Source: JAATFS01 sp037145635 (lineage in GTDB: Bacteria; Pseudomonadota; Gammaproteobacteria; Xanthomonadales; Xanthomonadaceae). From it: 64,000 nt of DNA. Positions 25,146 through 34,522 of the stretch are shown in pieces. The stretch spans positions 372,001 to 436,000 of the forward strand of contig JBBCXB010000003.1 of the NCBI GenBank assembly GCA_037145635.1, given 5' to 3'. The position numbers were made by a program, and so were the translations under genes. How positions within the stretch are numbered: the stretch's first letter is position 1; every line of letters begins with the position of its first letter. Under the pieces are notes generated by a model. It was not told the origin of the DNA and made no database searches. It saw only the letters and a list, made by a program, of their open reading frames with translations.

Positions 25146-27437
25146 TCAGGCCGCCCGGGCCAGGTCCGCGCGCAGCGCGCGGGCCGCGTCCACCATCGCC
25201 TGCAGCGCGGTGCGGGTCTCGTCCCAGCCGCGCGTCTTCAGGCCGCAGTCCGGGTTGACCCACAGCTGCTCGGGCTTCAGCACCGCACGCGCCTTCTCCA
25301 GCAGGTCCACCATCTCGGCCACGCTGGGCACGCGCGGCGAGTGGATGTCGTAGACGCCCGGGCCGATCTCGTTCGGGTACTGGAACTTCACGAACGCGTC
25401 GAGCAGCTCCATGCGCGAGCGCGAGGTCTCGATCGAGATCACGTCCGCGTCCATCGCCGCCACCGCCTCGATAATGTCGTTGAACTCCGAGTAGCACATG
25501 TGGGTGTGGATCTGGGTGGCGTCGCGCACGCCGCACGAGGCGATGCGGAAGCTCTCCACCGCCCAGGCCAGGTAGCCGGCCCATTCGCCGCGGCGCAGCG
25601 GCAGGCCCTCGCGGATCGCCGGCTCGTCGATCTGGATCACGCCGATGCCGGCCGCCTCCAGGTCGCGCACCTCGTCGCGCAGCGCCAGCGCGATCTGGCG
25701 GCAGGTCTGCGCGCGCTCCTGGTCGTCGCGCACGAACGACCACTGCAGCACCGTCACCGGGCCGGTCAGCATGCCCTTCATCGGACGCGGCGTCAGCGAC
25801 TGCGCGTACTGCGACCAGCGCACCGTCATCGGCGCCGGCCGCGCCACGTCGCCGTAGATCACCGGCGGCTTGACGCAGCGCGAGCCGTAGCTCTGCACCC
25901 AGCCCAGCTTGGTGAAGGCGAAGCCGTCCAGCTGCTCGCCGAAGTACTCCACCATGTCGTTGCGCTCGAACTCGCCGTGCACCAGCACGTCCAGCCCGAT
26001 CTCCTCCTGGAAGCGCACGCAGCGCTCGGTCTCCTCCTCGAGGAAACGCTCGTAGTCGGCGTGCGAGAGCTTGCCGGACTTGTTGCGGGCACGCGCCTCG
26101 CGCACCGCCTGGGTCTGCGGGAACGAGCCGATGGTGGTGGTGGGATAGGCCGGCAGCCGCAGCGCCTGCTGCTGCGCCAGCCGCCGCTGCGGGTAGGCCG
26201 ACTGGCGGCGCCCGGCGTCGGCATCGAGCGCGGCGATGCGGCGGGCGACCTCGGCGCGGTGCACCTTGGGCGACTGCCGGCGTGATTCCACGGCCTCGCG
26301 CGCCCGCGCCAGCGCCGCGTCCGCGCCGGCGTCGCCATCGAGCGCGTCGGCCAGCGTGCGCAGCTCGCCGAGCTTCTGCCGGGCGAACGCCAGCCAGCTG
26401 CGCAGGTCCGGCTCCAGCGCCTTCTCCGCATCCAGGTCCACCGGCACGTGCAGCAGCGAGCACGACGGCGCCAGCCACAGCTTGTCGGCGCCGACGTGGC
26501 CCTGCGCATAGCGCGCCAGCGTCAACGCGTTGTCGAGCGCGGTGCGCCAGATGTTGCGCCCGTTGACCAGGCCGGCGGACAGCACGCGGCCCTGGGGCAG
26601 CGCCTGCAGCACCGCGTCGAGCTGCTCCAGGCCGCGCACCAGGTCCACGTGCAGGCCGTCGACCGGCAGTTCCGCCGCCAGCGCCAGGTTGTCGCCGAGC
26701 GTGCCGAAGTAGGTGGCCAGCAGCAGGTTGGGGCGCGGGCCGGACGCCAGCGTGGCGTAGGCCTGGCGGAAGGCCTGGCGGGCCGCGTCGTCCAGGTCCA
26801 GCACCAGCGCCGGTTCGTCGACCTGCACCCACTCGGCGCCGGCATCGTGCAGCTGCGCCAGCAGCTGCCCGTACACCGGCAGCAGGCGCTCGAGCAGCGC
26901 CAGGCGTTCGCTGCCGTCCACGGTCTTGGACAGCAGCAGGAAGCTCACCGGCCCGAGCAGCACCGGCCGCGTGGCGATGCCCTGGGCCAGCGCCTCGCGG
27001 AACTCGGCCACCGGCTTGTCGCCGCGCAGCGCGAAGGCCTGTTCGCGGTGCAGCTCGGGCACGAGGTAGTGGTAGTTGGTGTCGAACCACTTGGTCATTT
27101 CCAGCGCGTGCAGGTCCACGCCGTCGACCTGGCGGCCGCGCGCCATCGCGAAGTAGCCGGCCAGCGGATCGGCATCGGCCAGGGCGCGGTAGCGCTCGGG
27201 GATCGCATCGAACAGGAAGGCGGTATCCAGCACCTGGTCGTAGAGGCTGAAGTCGTTGCTCGGCGGCAGGTCCACGCCGGCCTCGCGCTGCAGCTGCCAG
27301 TGGCGTGCGCGCAGCTCGGCCGCGGTGCGCTGTAGCGCGGCGGCGTCGATGTCGCCGCGCCAGTGGCTCTCCAGGGCGTGCTTGAGCTCGCGCCGCGCAC
27401 CGATGCGCGGAAAGCCCAGGTTGGTCACGATCGTCAT
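25146..27437 (-). CDS. metE: cobalamin-independent methionine synthase
   Basis: A 763-residue 5-methyltetrahydropteroyltriglutamate-homocysteine methyltransferase of full family length. It makes methionine without B12. The N-terminal domain starts MTIVTNLGFPRIG. The C-terminal catalytic barrel has TTTIGSFPQT, the zinc ligands in QIHTHMCYSEFND, and the final zinc Cys in VNPDCGLKTRG. The ATG at 27437 has a GAGGAAA ribosome site; upstream in-frame codons precede the conserved start and were rejected. A cobalamin riboswitch about 220 bp upstream should shut the gene off when B12 is available. Confidence 0.97.
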   Translation of the reverse strand: MTIVTNLGFPRIGARRELKHALESHWRGDIDAAALQRTAAELRARHWQLQREAGVDLPPSNDFSLYDQVLDTAFLFDAIPERYRALADADPLAGYFAMARGRQVDGVDLHALEMTKWFDTNYHYLVPELHREQAFALRGDKPVAEFREALAQGIATRPVLLGPVSFLLLSKTVDGSERLALLERLLPVYGQLLAQLHDAGAEWVQVDEPALVLDLDDAARQAFRQAYATLASGPRPNLLLATYFGTLGDNLALAAELPVDGLHVDLVRGLEQLDAVLQALPQGRVLSAGLVNGRNIWRTALDNALTLARYAQGHVGADKLWLAPSCSLLHVPVDLDAEKALEPDLRSWLAFARQKLGELRTLADALDGDAGADAALARAREAVESRRQSPKVHRAEVARRIAALDADAGRRQSAYPQRRLAQQQALRLPAYPTTTIGSFPQTQAVREARARNKSGKLSHADYERFLEEETERCVRFQEEIGLDVLVHGEFERNDMVEYFGEQLDGFAFTKLGWVQSYGSRCVKPPVIYGDVARPAPMTVRWSQYAQSLTPRPMKGMLTGPVTVLQWSFVRDDQERAQTCRQIALALRDEVRDLEAAGIGVIQIDEPAIREGLPLRRGEWAGYLAWAVESFRIASCGVRDATQIHTHMCYSEFNDIIEAVAAMDADVISIETSRSRMELLDAFVKFQYPNEIGPGVYDIHSPRVPSVAEMVDLLEKARAVLKPEQLWVNPDCGLKTRGWDETRTALQAMVDAARALRADLARAA

Positions 27438-27654
27438 GTTGCATTTCCTCATTGCATTGAAGGGCATTGAGGAACGAAGGAACCGCGCGCCGTACGGATG
27501 CTCGCGCACCCGTCCCGCCACGCCAGCGACCTTCGCCCCCGCGGGCGAACCGGAACTGGCGGGCAGCGACGGACGGCGCCCGCACCCGGGGTGCGCACGC
27601 GCGTCCGGCCACTCCCCGCGGAGCGCCAGGTCGAAACGAAGGACGGTCGTGTCC

Positions 27655-27840
27655 TCCGGCCCAGGCCGGTATTCGGGCTGATGGACGTGCCGTGCGTGGA
27701 GCACGGGGGCCTACTGTCCGCCGCTTCCCAGGCCGGTGAGGGCCCAGTGCTGTTGACGGAGGTCGTTTCCATTCACCGCTGCGGGGCAGCTCCGGAATGG
27801 GGTGCGAACACCCTTCACCGGATTCCCGTTTAATTCCATC
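27655..27840 (-). promoter_or_regulatory. cobalamin riboswitch upstream of metE
   Basis: The minus-strand leader contains the cobalamin-aptamer blocks in order: AACGGGAATCCGGTG (near 27832-27818), CCGGAGCTGCCCCGC (near 27795-27781), an AACAGCACTGGGC segment, GGCCTGGGAAGC, and a B12-box-like AGCCCGAATACCGGCC at 27679-27664. These are the most conserved parts of the RNA. The position before metE is a textbook context: bound B12 represses the B12-independent enzyme. Exact ends and the expression platform (between 27655 and the metE start) were not resolved by eye. Confidence 0.9.
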
Positions 27841-28111
27841 GCTTCATCCGAATAAAGCGATGGATACCTCGGCGTGCGCAGCGTAGGGCGGACCCGGCGC
27901 GCAGGTCAAGCGTTTCGTTTGCAACCGGGCCGCAGGGGATCGATCGGGCCGCGCGCCGCGATGCGGCTGCGGTCGGTCGCGCGGCCGGGGCAAGGATCTC
28001 CCGCGACCGGGCGCGCCGAGTACCGCAGGGGAGATGCCTCGCGGGTCCTGCACCGGCGCCCGCGCGGCTCACGGGGAGCAGGAGAGGAGCAGGCAGGGAA
28101 GCAGTCACGGA

Positions 28112-28177
28112 AGCGGCAGGCAAGCGGCAGGAAGGCAGGCAGGCAGGCAGGAAGGCAGGAAGGCAGGCAGGCAGGCG
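28112..28177. repeat. imperfect GGCA/GGAA tetranucleotide tandem repeat
   Basis: About 65 bp of irregular GGCAGGCA/GGCAGGAA tetranucleotides on the plus strand, ending 45 bp before the palindrome in the TonB-receptor promoter. It is a slip-prone microsatellite, not a gene; the minus strand reads as a repetitive Pro/Leu/Ala/Cys string with no family. The stretch 27841-28111 before it holds the probable metE promoter and nothing else I can name. Confidence 0.7.
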
Positions 28178-28222
28178 AGGCACCGCTCTCCAAGGAGGCT
28201 GGATACACTGCGTTATTGATAC

Positions 28223-28235
28223 GTTATATTATAAC
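28223..28235 (+). promoter_or_regulatory. Zur-box-like palindrome in the TonB-receptor promoter
   Basis: GTTATATTATAAC is a perfect 6-1-6 palindrome, the core of the gammaproteobacterial Zur consensus (TGTTATAnTATAACA). It lies 25 bp before the receptor ATG in an AT-rich island and overlaps the likely -10. Zinc-loaded Zur would block transcription here. Confidence 0.7.
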
Positions 28236-28259
28236 TTCACCGAATTCAGCCCAGGCCCT

Positions 28260-30413
28260 ATGCCCGCCCCCCGCCATTTCCTCCTCCCTGCCGCGCCGCT
28301 CCTGGCCAGCCTGGTCGCCTTCCCCGCCGCCGCCCAGGAGGCGGCCGAAGCCATCGAACTGGACGCCGTGCAGGTGGTGGGTCGCCGCGAGGACGGCACC
28401 TATCACGCCGACGAGACCCGCGGCAGCAAGACCGGGCTGGCGTTGCTGCGGTTGCCGCAGTCGGTGCGCGTACTGTCGCGGCAGGTGATCGACGACCTCG
28501 GCGCCACGCGGCTGGACGGCACCCTCGACTACGTCGGCGGCATCTCCCGCCAGAACGGCTTCGGCGGCCTGTGGGACAACTTCGCGGTGCGCGGCCTGCC
28601 GGGCAACGAGAACACCGGCAGCGCGACGCTGCTCAACGGCCTGGCCGCCAACCGCGGCTACAACGCCCCGCGCGACACCGCCAACCTCGAGCGCATCGAG
28701 TTCCTCAAGGGGCCGGCCGCCGCGCTGTACGGCAGCAGCGAGCCCGGCGGCACGCTCAACCTCGTGACCAAGGCGCCGCAGTGGCGCCGCGCGACCGCGC
28801 TCGAGGCGTCGGTCGGCCGCCGCGGCAGCCACCGCCTCGCCGCCGACAGCACCGGCCCGCTGGGCGAGGCCTTCGCCTATCGCCTGAACCTCGCCGGCGA
28901 GACGCGGCAGAGCGTGCGCGACCCCGTGCGTAGCCACCGCCGCTTCGTCGCCCCGGCCTTCCTCTGGCGCCTGGGCGAGGCCACCACCCTGGAGTACAAC
29001 GGCGAATGGCTGCGCCACCGCGCGCCGTTGGACCGGGGCGTGGTCGCCGTGCGCGGCCGCCTGGGCAGCGTGCCGCGCGAGCGCTTCCTCGGCGAGCCGG
29101 GCGATGGCGACGTCACCGTGCAGAACCACAGCCACCAGCTGGTGCTGGAGCATGCGCTGGCGGACACCTGGACCACGCGCGCGGCCGTCTCGTACCGCCG
29201 CACCGGCCTGCGCGGGTATTCCACCGAGCCGGCGGCGCTGCAGGACGACGGCCGCACCCTGTGGCGGCAGCGGCGCTGGCGCGACTTCGCGTCGGAGGAC
29301 CTGGCGCTGCAGGCCGAGCTGCGCGGCGAACTGCAGGCCGGTGCCTGGCACCACGAGCTGCTGGCCGGCGTGGAGGCCTACGACTTCACCCTGGACCAGC
29401 ACATGCGGCGCGCGCGCCCCAGCGCCGCGGCACCCTACGCGCTGGACCTGCTCGACCCGGTCTACGGGCAGCCGGCCCCGGTGCCGGGCGCCTTCGTGGA
29501 TACCCGCGAGCGCCAGCGCAACCAGGCGCTCTACCTGCAGGACGCGATCGGCCTGGGACCGGACTGGACGCTGCTGCTCGGCCTGCGCCACGACCGCTAC
29601 CGGCAGGCGCTGGACGACCGCCGCAGTGGCGGCCGCTACCGGCAGGCACCGCGCAGCACCACGCCGCGCGTGGGCCTGAGCTACGCGCCCGCGCCGACCT
29701 GGTCGGTGTATCTCAACGCCGGCCGCTCGTTCCGGCCCAACGCTGCCTCGGACGTGTGGTACGGCACCGGCACCACCGTGCCGCCGGCGCCCGAGTCCGG
29801 CCGCGCCTACGAACTCGGCGGCAAGTGGCAGGCCGCCGACGGCCGCATGGGCGGTACCGTGGCGCTGTTCGACATCGTCAAGCGCAACGTGCTGACCGGC
29901 GACCCGGCCAACCCCGGCCACCAGATCGCCGCCGGGCGCGTGCGCAGCCGTGGCGCGGAGGGCGATGTCTCCGGCCAGCTCGGCGAGCACTGGCGGATCA
30001 ACGCCAGCCTGTCCTGGAACGCCGTGAGCGTGCTGCGCGACACCGTGCTGCACGAGGGCGGTTCGCTGATCAACGTGCCGCGCCTCAACGCCAGCGTGCT
30101 CGCGGTGCACGAGCGCGCGCTGGCCGGCGGCGGACGGCTGGGCCTCGGGGGCGGCGTCACCCATACCGGCCGCCGCCTCGGCGAGGCCTACACCGAAGCC
30201 CGGCACGCCGCCGGCATCGCCCCGGCGCGGCTGCCGGCCTACACCGTGGCGCGGCTGGTGGCGTACTGGCGCGCCACGCCCCGGCTGCGGCTGTCGCTGG
30301 ACGTGGACAACCTGTTCGATCGCACCTACTACACCAGCTCGGTGGCGGCCACGCCGTGGGTGGCGGTGGGCGAGGCGCGCTCGGTCACCCTGGGCGCGCA
30401 GTACCGCTTCTGA
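28260..30413 (+). CDS. TonB-dependent outer-membrane receptor, siderophore-receptor type
   Basis: A 717-residue receptor with a Sec signal peptide (cleavage near FPAAAQE). A TonB box follows (LDAVQVVG). The plug domain spans about 55-165 (LPQSVRVLSRQVIDDLG, then IEFLKGPAAALYGSSEPGGTLNLVTK). The 22-strand barrel ends in the usual aromatic residue (LGAQYRF). The sequence is of the FhuA/FoxA-like siderophore group, which normally imports ferric chelates. However, the promoter palindrome is of the zinc regulator Zur rather than Fur, so import of zinc or a zinc chelate is a reasonable inference. No transporter partner is adjacent. Confidence 0.9.
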   Translation: MPAPRHFLLPAAPLLASLVAFPAAAQEAAEAIELDAVQVVGRREDGTYHADETRGSKTGLALLRLPQSVRVLSRQVIDDLGATRLDGTLDYVGGISRQNGFGGLWDNFAVRGLPGNENTGSATLLNGLAANRGYNAPRDTANLERIEFLKGPAAALYGSSEPGGTLNLVTKAPQWRRATALEASVGRRGSHRLAADSTGPLGEAFAYRLNLAGETRQSVRDPVRSHRRFVAPAFLWRLGEATTLEYNGEWLRHRAPLDRGVVAVRGRLGSVPRERFLGEPGDGDVTVQNHSHQLVLEHALADTWTTRAAVSYRRTGLRGYSTEPAALQDDGRTLWRQRRWRDFASEDLALQAELRGELQAGAWHHELLAGVEAYDFTLDQHMRRARPSAAAPYALDLLDPVYGQPAPVPGAFVDTRERQRNQALYLQDAIGLGPDWTLLLGLRHDRYRQALDDRRSGGRYRQAPRSTTPRVGLSYAPAPTWSVYLNAGRSFRPNAASDVWYGTGTTVPPAPESGRAYELGGKWQAADGRMGGTVALFDIVKRNVLTGDPANPGHQIAAGRVRSRGAEGDVSGQLGEHWRINASLSWNAVSVLRDTVLHEGGSLINVPRLNASVLAVHERALAGGGRLGLGGGVTHTGRRLGEAYTEARHAAGIAPARLPAYTVARLVAYWRATPRLRLSLDVDNLFDRTYYTSSVAATPWVAVGEARSVTLGAQYRF

Positions 30414-30420
30414 GCCGGCC

Positions 30421-31824
30421 TCAGTAGTTGACCTGCAGCTGCAGGCGCAGCAGGTCGCCCTCGACCACCGGATACGGCGCGGTGGTGGCGTCGGTGCGGC
30501 GCATGTTGGCGTACGAGAAGGCGATCTCCAGCGCGTCCATGGGCTGCCATTCCACGCCGGCCTCCCATTCGTCCACCTGCATCCGCGGCGCGTTGTTCTC
30601 GAACTTGGCCGCGCCGCGGTAGGTCTGCCACTTGAGGTACGGCATCAGCGAGCCGTAGCTGCCGTCGAGCTTGTACATCGCCTGCACGTAGCCGCCGCGC
30701 AGCGAGCGCGTGCGCAGCTGGCGCGTGGCCGGGTCGAGCTGCGGGCCGCGGCCCACCGTCCACTCGGCCTGCAACCCGAACGGCTGCGGGTAGTAGATGA
30801 CGTGCGCGGCCACGCGCTCGTCGCGCAGGCCGCCGGCGGGCGCCGACGGGGTGAAGGTGGCGCCGTCGAGCGTGACCGGCGCGGTGCCCGGCACGAAGCG
30901 CCCGGTGTAGGCGTCGGCGCCCACCTCCAGGTACTGCCCGTTGCCGAACTTGAACGGATAGGTGGCGTGCGCGACCACGTGCAGGCTGTCGTTGCGCTCG
31001 GCGCGGTTGGCGCCCTGGCCGTTGTACACGCCCAGGCCGAGCACGCCATAGTCGCCCGAGCCCTTGAGGCCGGACTTGACCAGGTCCTGGAAGCGGCCGC
31101 GGGCCTGCTGCGGCGTGTAGTAGAAGATCGCGGCCATGTCGCGTTCGTCGCGCACCGCCGAGTTCAGTGCATCGGCGCGGTCGGGGGTGAGGCGGTTCTG
31201 GCTGGACTGCAGGTTCTCCCAGCCGTACGGGATCTTGGACTGACCCACGCGCACGCGGTACTCGCGCGCCTTGTCGAAGTAGAGGTCGGCGTAGACGTCG
31301 CGCAGCTGCGCGAAGTTGGAGGTGCTCGAGCCAGTGGGGGTGCTGGCGAAGTCCGGCTGGAAGTAGTACGACACGTGGTCGTTGAGGTCGCCGCTGAGCA
31401 CCACGCGGGCGCGGCGCAGGCCCAGGCCCTGGTTGCGGCCGATGAAGCGGTCGCCCGGCGAACGCAGCTCGTCGGCATCGCCGCCGACCTCCTGGTTGTA
31501 GCGGAACTGCGCATAGCCGCGCAGGCTGATGCGGTCGTACCACTTCTTGCCGGCGGCCGCGGGGGCCGGTGCGGCGGGGGCGGGTGCCGCAGCGGGCGCT
31601 GCCGCCACCGCGGCCGGCGCCGGTGCGGGCAGCACCGAGGCCGAGACCTTGCCCTGCGCGTCGACCTGCACGAAGGTGCCGAGGCGGTCGCGGCCCGGGC
31701 CGGGCTCGGCGAAGATCTGCTTGGTCTTGCGGTCGACGTACAGGTCCAGTTCGGCGGCACCGGCCGATTCGCCGGCGGTGGCGGCGCCCAGGGCGCACAG
31801 GAAGGGGGCGAGCTTCTTCTTCAT
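30421..31824 (-). CDS. phosphate-selective porin of the OprO/OprP family
   Basis: A 467-residue outer-membrane porin. The signal peptide (MKKKLAPFLCALGAATAG) ends near residue 24. Residues 40-95 include a short coiled segment and an Ala/Pro-rich linker. From 95 the barrel begins (ISLRGYAQFRYNQEVGG, then RRARVVLSGDLNDHVSYYFQPDF) and ends in the typical aromatic C-terminus (LQLQVNY). OprP porins carry phosphate or polyphosphate across the outer membrane during phosphate starvation. The Pho box in the promoter fits this. ATG 31824 begins the signal peptide; an open extension upstream is rejected. Convergent with the TonB receptor gene. Confidence 0.88.
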   Translation of the reverse strand: MKKKLAPFLCALGAATAGESAGAAELDLYVDRKTKQIFAEPGPGRDRLGTFVQVDAQGKVSASVLPAPAPAAVAAAPAAAPAPAAPAPAAAGKKWYDRISLRGYAQFRYNQEVGGDADELRSPGDRFIGRNQGLGLRRARVVLSGDLNDHVSYYFQPDFASTPTGSSTSNFAQLRDVYADLYFDKAREYRVRVGQSKIPYGWENLQSSQNRLTPDRADALNSAVRDERDMAAIFYYTPQQARGRFQDLVKSGLKGSGDYGVLGLGVYNGQGANRAERNDSLHVVAHATYPFKFGNGQYLEVGADAYTGRFVPGTAPVTLDGATFTPSAPAGGLRDERVAAHVIYYPQPFGLQAEWTVGRGPQLDPATRQLRTRSLRGGYVQAMYKLDGSYGSLMPYLKWQTYRGAAKFENNAPRMQVDEWEAGVEWQPMDALEIAFSYANMRRTDATTAPYPVVEGDLLRLQLQVNY

Positions 31825-31957
31825 GGAGGGGTCCGGGCAGGGCGGTGGAAGGGGGCGGCGGGCCGGAGGCCGGCCGGTGGCGGCCGCACGTGGCGGCACC
31901 GGATCGCACCGTGACGGAAACGCACGGGCCCACCGGCGCAGGCCGGCGGGCCCTCTA

Positions 31958-31991
31958 GGTATATGTCCCTTTCATGTCAGTGACGTGACAC
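31958..31991 (-). promoter_or_regulatory. Pho box and -10 for the OprO/P-like porin
   Basis: On the minus strand, GTGTCAC-GTCA-CTGACAT gives two 7-mers spaced by 4, matching the PhoB consensus CTGTCAT at 5 and 6 of 7 positions. A third, weaker repeat (GGGACAT) follows with the same 11-bp period. A TATACC -10 (31963-31958) sits 10 bases after the second repeat, the spacing used by PhoB-activated promoters. Confidence 0.7.
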
Positions 31992-32013
31992 GCTGGCCGT
32001 GGAGCGGCCAGCG
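31991..32013. other. 8-bp-stem inverted repeat of unknown role
   Basis: CGCTGGCC and GGCCAGCG form a perfect 8-bp stem around 7 bases, directly upstream of the Pho box. There is no T-run, so it is unlikely to be an intrinsic terminator. The rest of the 390-bp gap to 32213 shows no gene. Confidence 0.35.
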
Positions 32014-32213
32014 GTCCGCCTCCCGGTGCGGGCGGAGTGCGCGCCGCGCCCGCCGGAGCTCGCCGGGATGCAGACAGATCGCACGCCCGGGGGAAGGCGA
32101 TCGTCCGGCCGCGATGGCACTGCGTAGGCGGCGTGCGGCGGCCCGCCGCCGGTGCCCACGGGCGGCGCAGCCGGCTGTCGTGCTTCCGCCGGGCTCCGGC
32201 CGCGCGGCCTCGC

Positions 32214-33107
<894 letters not shown>

Positions 33108-33136
33108 GGCAAGCTCCTTTGGTCTCTAGGGAAGAT

Positions 33137-33157
33137 AAGGTCTATTATTGAGACCTT
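33137..33157. promoter_or_regulatory. probable HxlR operator between the ytfG-like gene and its regulator
   Basis: AAGGTCT and AGACCTT form a perfect 7-bp inverted repeat with a 7-bp AT-rich spacer, in the 107-bp divergent spacer. A second half-site (GGTCT) lies at 33121. HxlR dimers bind such palindromes and would control both genes. Confidence 0.6.
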
Positions 33158-33214
33158 GATGCCGTGCGCAAGCAGGCAGTTTTCCGTCACCAGGTGAGCG
33201 CAAAGGAACCTTCG

Positions 33215-33619
33215 ATGAGTACGCCCCTCCCCGCGACCGACCAGTTCGACGCCTGGCAGCGGGCCGGCTTCGACGCCAGCCGCTGCCCGATCCGCGACGT
33301 GCTCGACCAGGTCGGCGACAAGTGGACCCTGCTGATCCTGTTCGCGCTGGCCGCACGGCCGTCGCGCTTCAGCGCCATCCAGCGCGCCGTGCCGGACATC
33401 TCCAAGCGCATGCTCACCCAGACCCTGCGCAACCTCGAGCGCAACGGCATGATCACCCGCCAGGTGTTCGCGACCAAGCCGCCGAGCGTGGAGTACGCGC
33501 TGGCGCCGCTGGGGGCGGCGCTGCTGGAGCCGATGCAGGGCCTGGTGCACTGGGCCGAGGCTCACCACGGTCGCATCCGCGAGGCGCGCGTGCAGTTCGA
33601 CCAGGCCGAGGCTGGCTGA
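33215..33619 (+). CDS. HxlR-family transcriptional regulator (YtfH-like)
   Basis: A 134-residue winged-helix regulator when started at ATG 33215; an in-frame ATG at 33164 would add 17 unconserved residues and intrude on the operator. Family features are CPIRDVLDQVGDKWTLLILFAL, with the N-terminal Cys that can act as a redox sensor, then FSAIQRAVPDISKRMLTQTLRNLERNGMI as recognition helix and wing. HxlR proteins of this group (QorR, YodB) sense quinones or diamide through that Cys. The divergent partner is a quinone reductase. Confidence 0.88.
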   Translation: MSTPLPATDQFDAWQRAGFDASRCPIRDVLDQVGDKWTLLILFALAARPSRFSAIQRAVPDISKRMLTQTLRNLERNGMITRQVFATKPPSVEYALAPLGAALLEPMQGLVHWAEAHHGRIREARVQFDQAEAG

Positions 33620-33664
33620 GCGCGGCGGCGGTAAACTGACCGCCCCTTCCGCCGGTCCGCCCGC

Positions 33665-34222
33665 ATGCGCAATCCCCTGCAAGAACAGCTGCTCAAGGCC
33701 GGCCTGGTCAAGAAGGGGCAGGTCGACAAGGTCGCGCGCGAGCAGAACAAGCAGCGCCACGCCAAGGGCCCCAAGGCCGTGGCCGCCGATCCGGACCGGG
33801 TCGACGCCGCGCGCCTGCAGGCCGAGCGTGCCGAACGCGACCGCGCGCTGGCCGAGGAGCGCAACGCTCAGGCGCGCCGGCAGGAAGTGCAGGCGCAGGT
33901 CCGCCAGATCGTGGAGACGAACAAGCTCAAGCGCGGCGGCGAGATCGACTACCGCTTCAACGACGGCCAGGTGATCCGCGCCCTCCAGGTGGACACCGCG
34001 CTGCGCAACCAGCTGGCCAGCGGCGCGCTGGTGATCGTGCGCCACGGCGACGGCTTCGAACTGATCCCGCGCGCGGCCGCCGACAAGGTCTACGCCCGCG
34101 ACCCGGCGGTGGTGGTGTTGGATCATGGCCGCGCTATTCCCGCGGCGGCCGCGTCCGCCAGCGATGACGAGGACGACGCGTACTACGCCCGCTTCAAGGT
34201 GCCCGACGACCTGATCTGGTGA
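33665..34222 (+). CDS. YaiL-like DUF2058 protein
   Basis: A 185-residue protein of the DUF2058 family, described as nucleoprotein- or polynucleotide-associated. It starts MRNPLQEQLLKAGLVKKGQVDKVAREQ, the typical opening, then has a charged helical segment (about 45-90). A C-terminal domain follows (KLKRGGEIDYRFNDGQVIRALQVD), ending YYARFKVPDDLIW. The biochemical role is not known. A GTAAACT hexamer upstream (about 33630) could be a -10. Monocistronic; it converges with the small genes downstream. Confidence 0.85.
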   Translation: MRNPLQEQLLKAGLVKKGQVDKVAREQNKQRHAKGPKAVAADPDRVDAARLQAERAERDRALAEERNAQARRQEVQAQVRQIVETNKLKRGGEIDYRFNDGQVIRALQVDTALRNQLASGALVIVRHGDGFELIPRAAADKVYARDPAVVVLDHGRAIPAAAASASDDEDDAYYARFKVPDDLIW

Positions 34223-34294
34223 GCCGTTGCGGCCGGTGCACCGGCCGATGGCGTCGTCAGGCCGCCCAGGCCACCTCCCGCAGTAGGTGGGCGG

Positions 34295-34522
34295 CTAGGC
34301 GCCGGGCGTCCCGTTGCGCGACAGCGGCGCCTGGCAGCGCGGGCAGCGCATGCCGCCCAGCATCGCCTCGCGCAGGCTGGTGGGCATCCGGAACCGGGGC
34401 AGCAGCGTGCCGCAGTGCGGGCAATGCCGGCGCGGCAGCAGGAACGCGATGACGACCACGCCGATCGCGGCGGCCAGCGCGGCCGCGACGGCGCAGACGT
34501 GGGCGAGAGTGGAGAGGTTCAA
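34295..34522 (-). CDS. small membrane protein with a two-CxxC zinc ribbon
   Basis: A 75-residue protein starting with TTG at 34522, overlapping the stop of the upstream gene (TTGA). The start is supported by the ATG at the matching position of a second copy at 35.2 kb. One membrane helix (about residues 6-28, VCAVAAALAAAIGVVVIAF) is followed by HCPHCGTLLPRF and MRCPRCQAPL, two zinc knuckles facing the cytoplasm. No known family name. It forms a two-gene unit with the small secreted protein upstream. Confidence 0.65.
   Translation of the reverse strand: MNLSTLAHVCAVAAALAAAIGVVVIAFLLPRRHCPHCGTLLPRFRMPTSLREAMLGGMRCPRCQAPLSRNGTPGA

Noticed and set aside
28112..28177. Possible CRISPR array
   Set aside because: The units are 4 bp with no spacers.
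27830..28183. Minus-strand frame of Pro/Leu/Ala/Cys repeats
   Set aside because: It is just the tetranucleotide repeat translated; no start signal or family.
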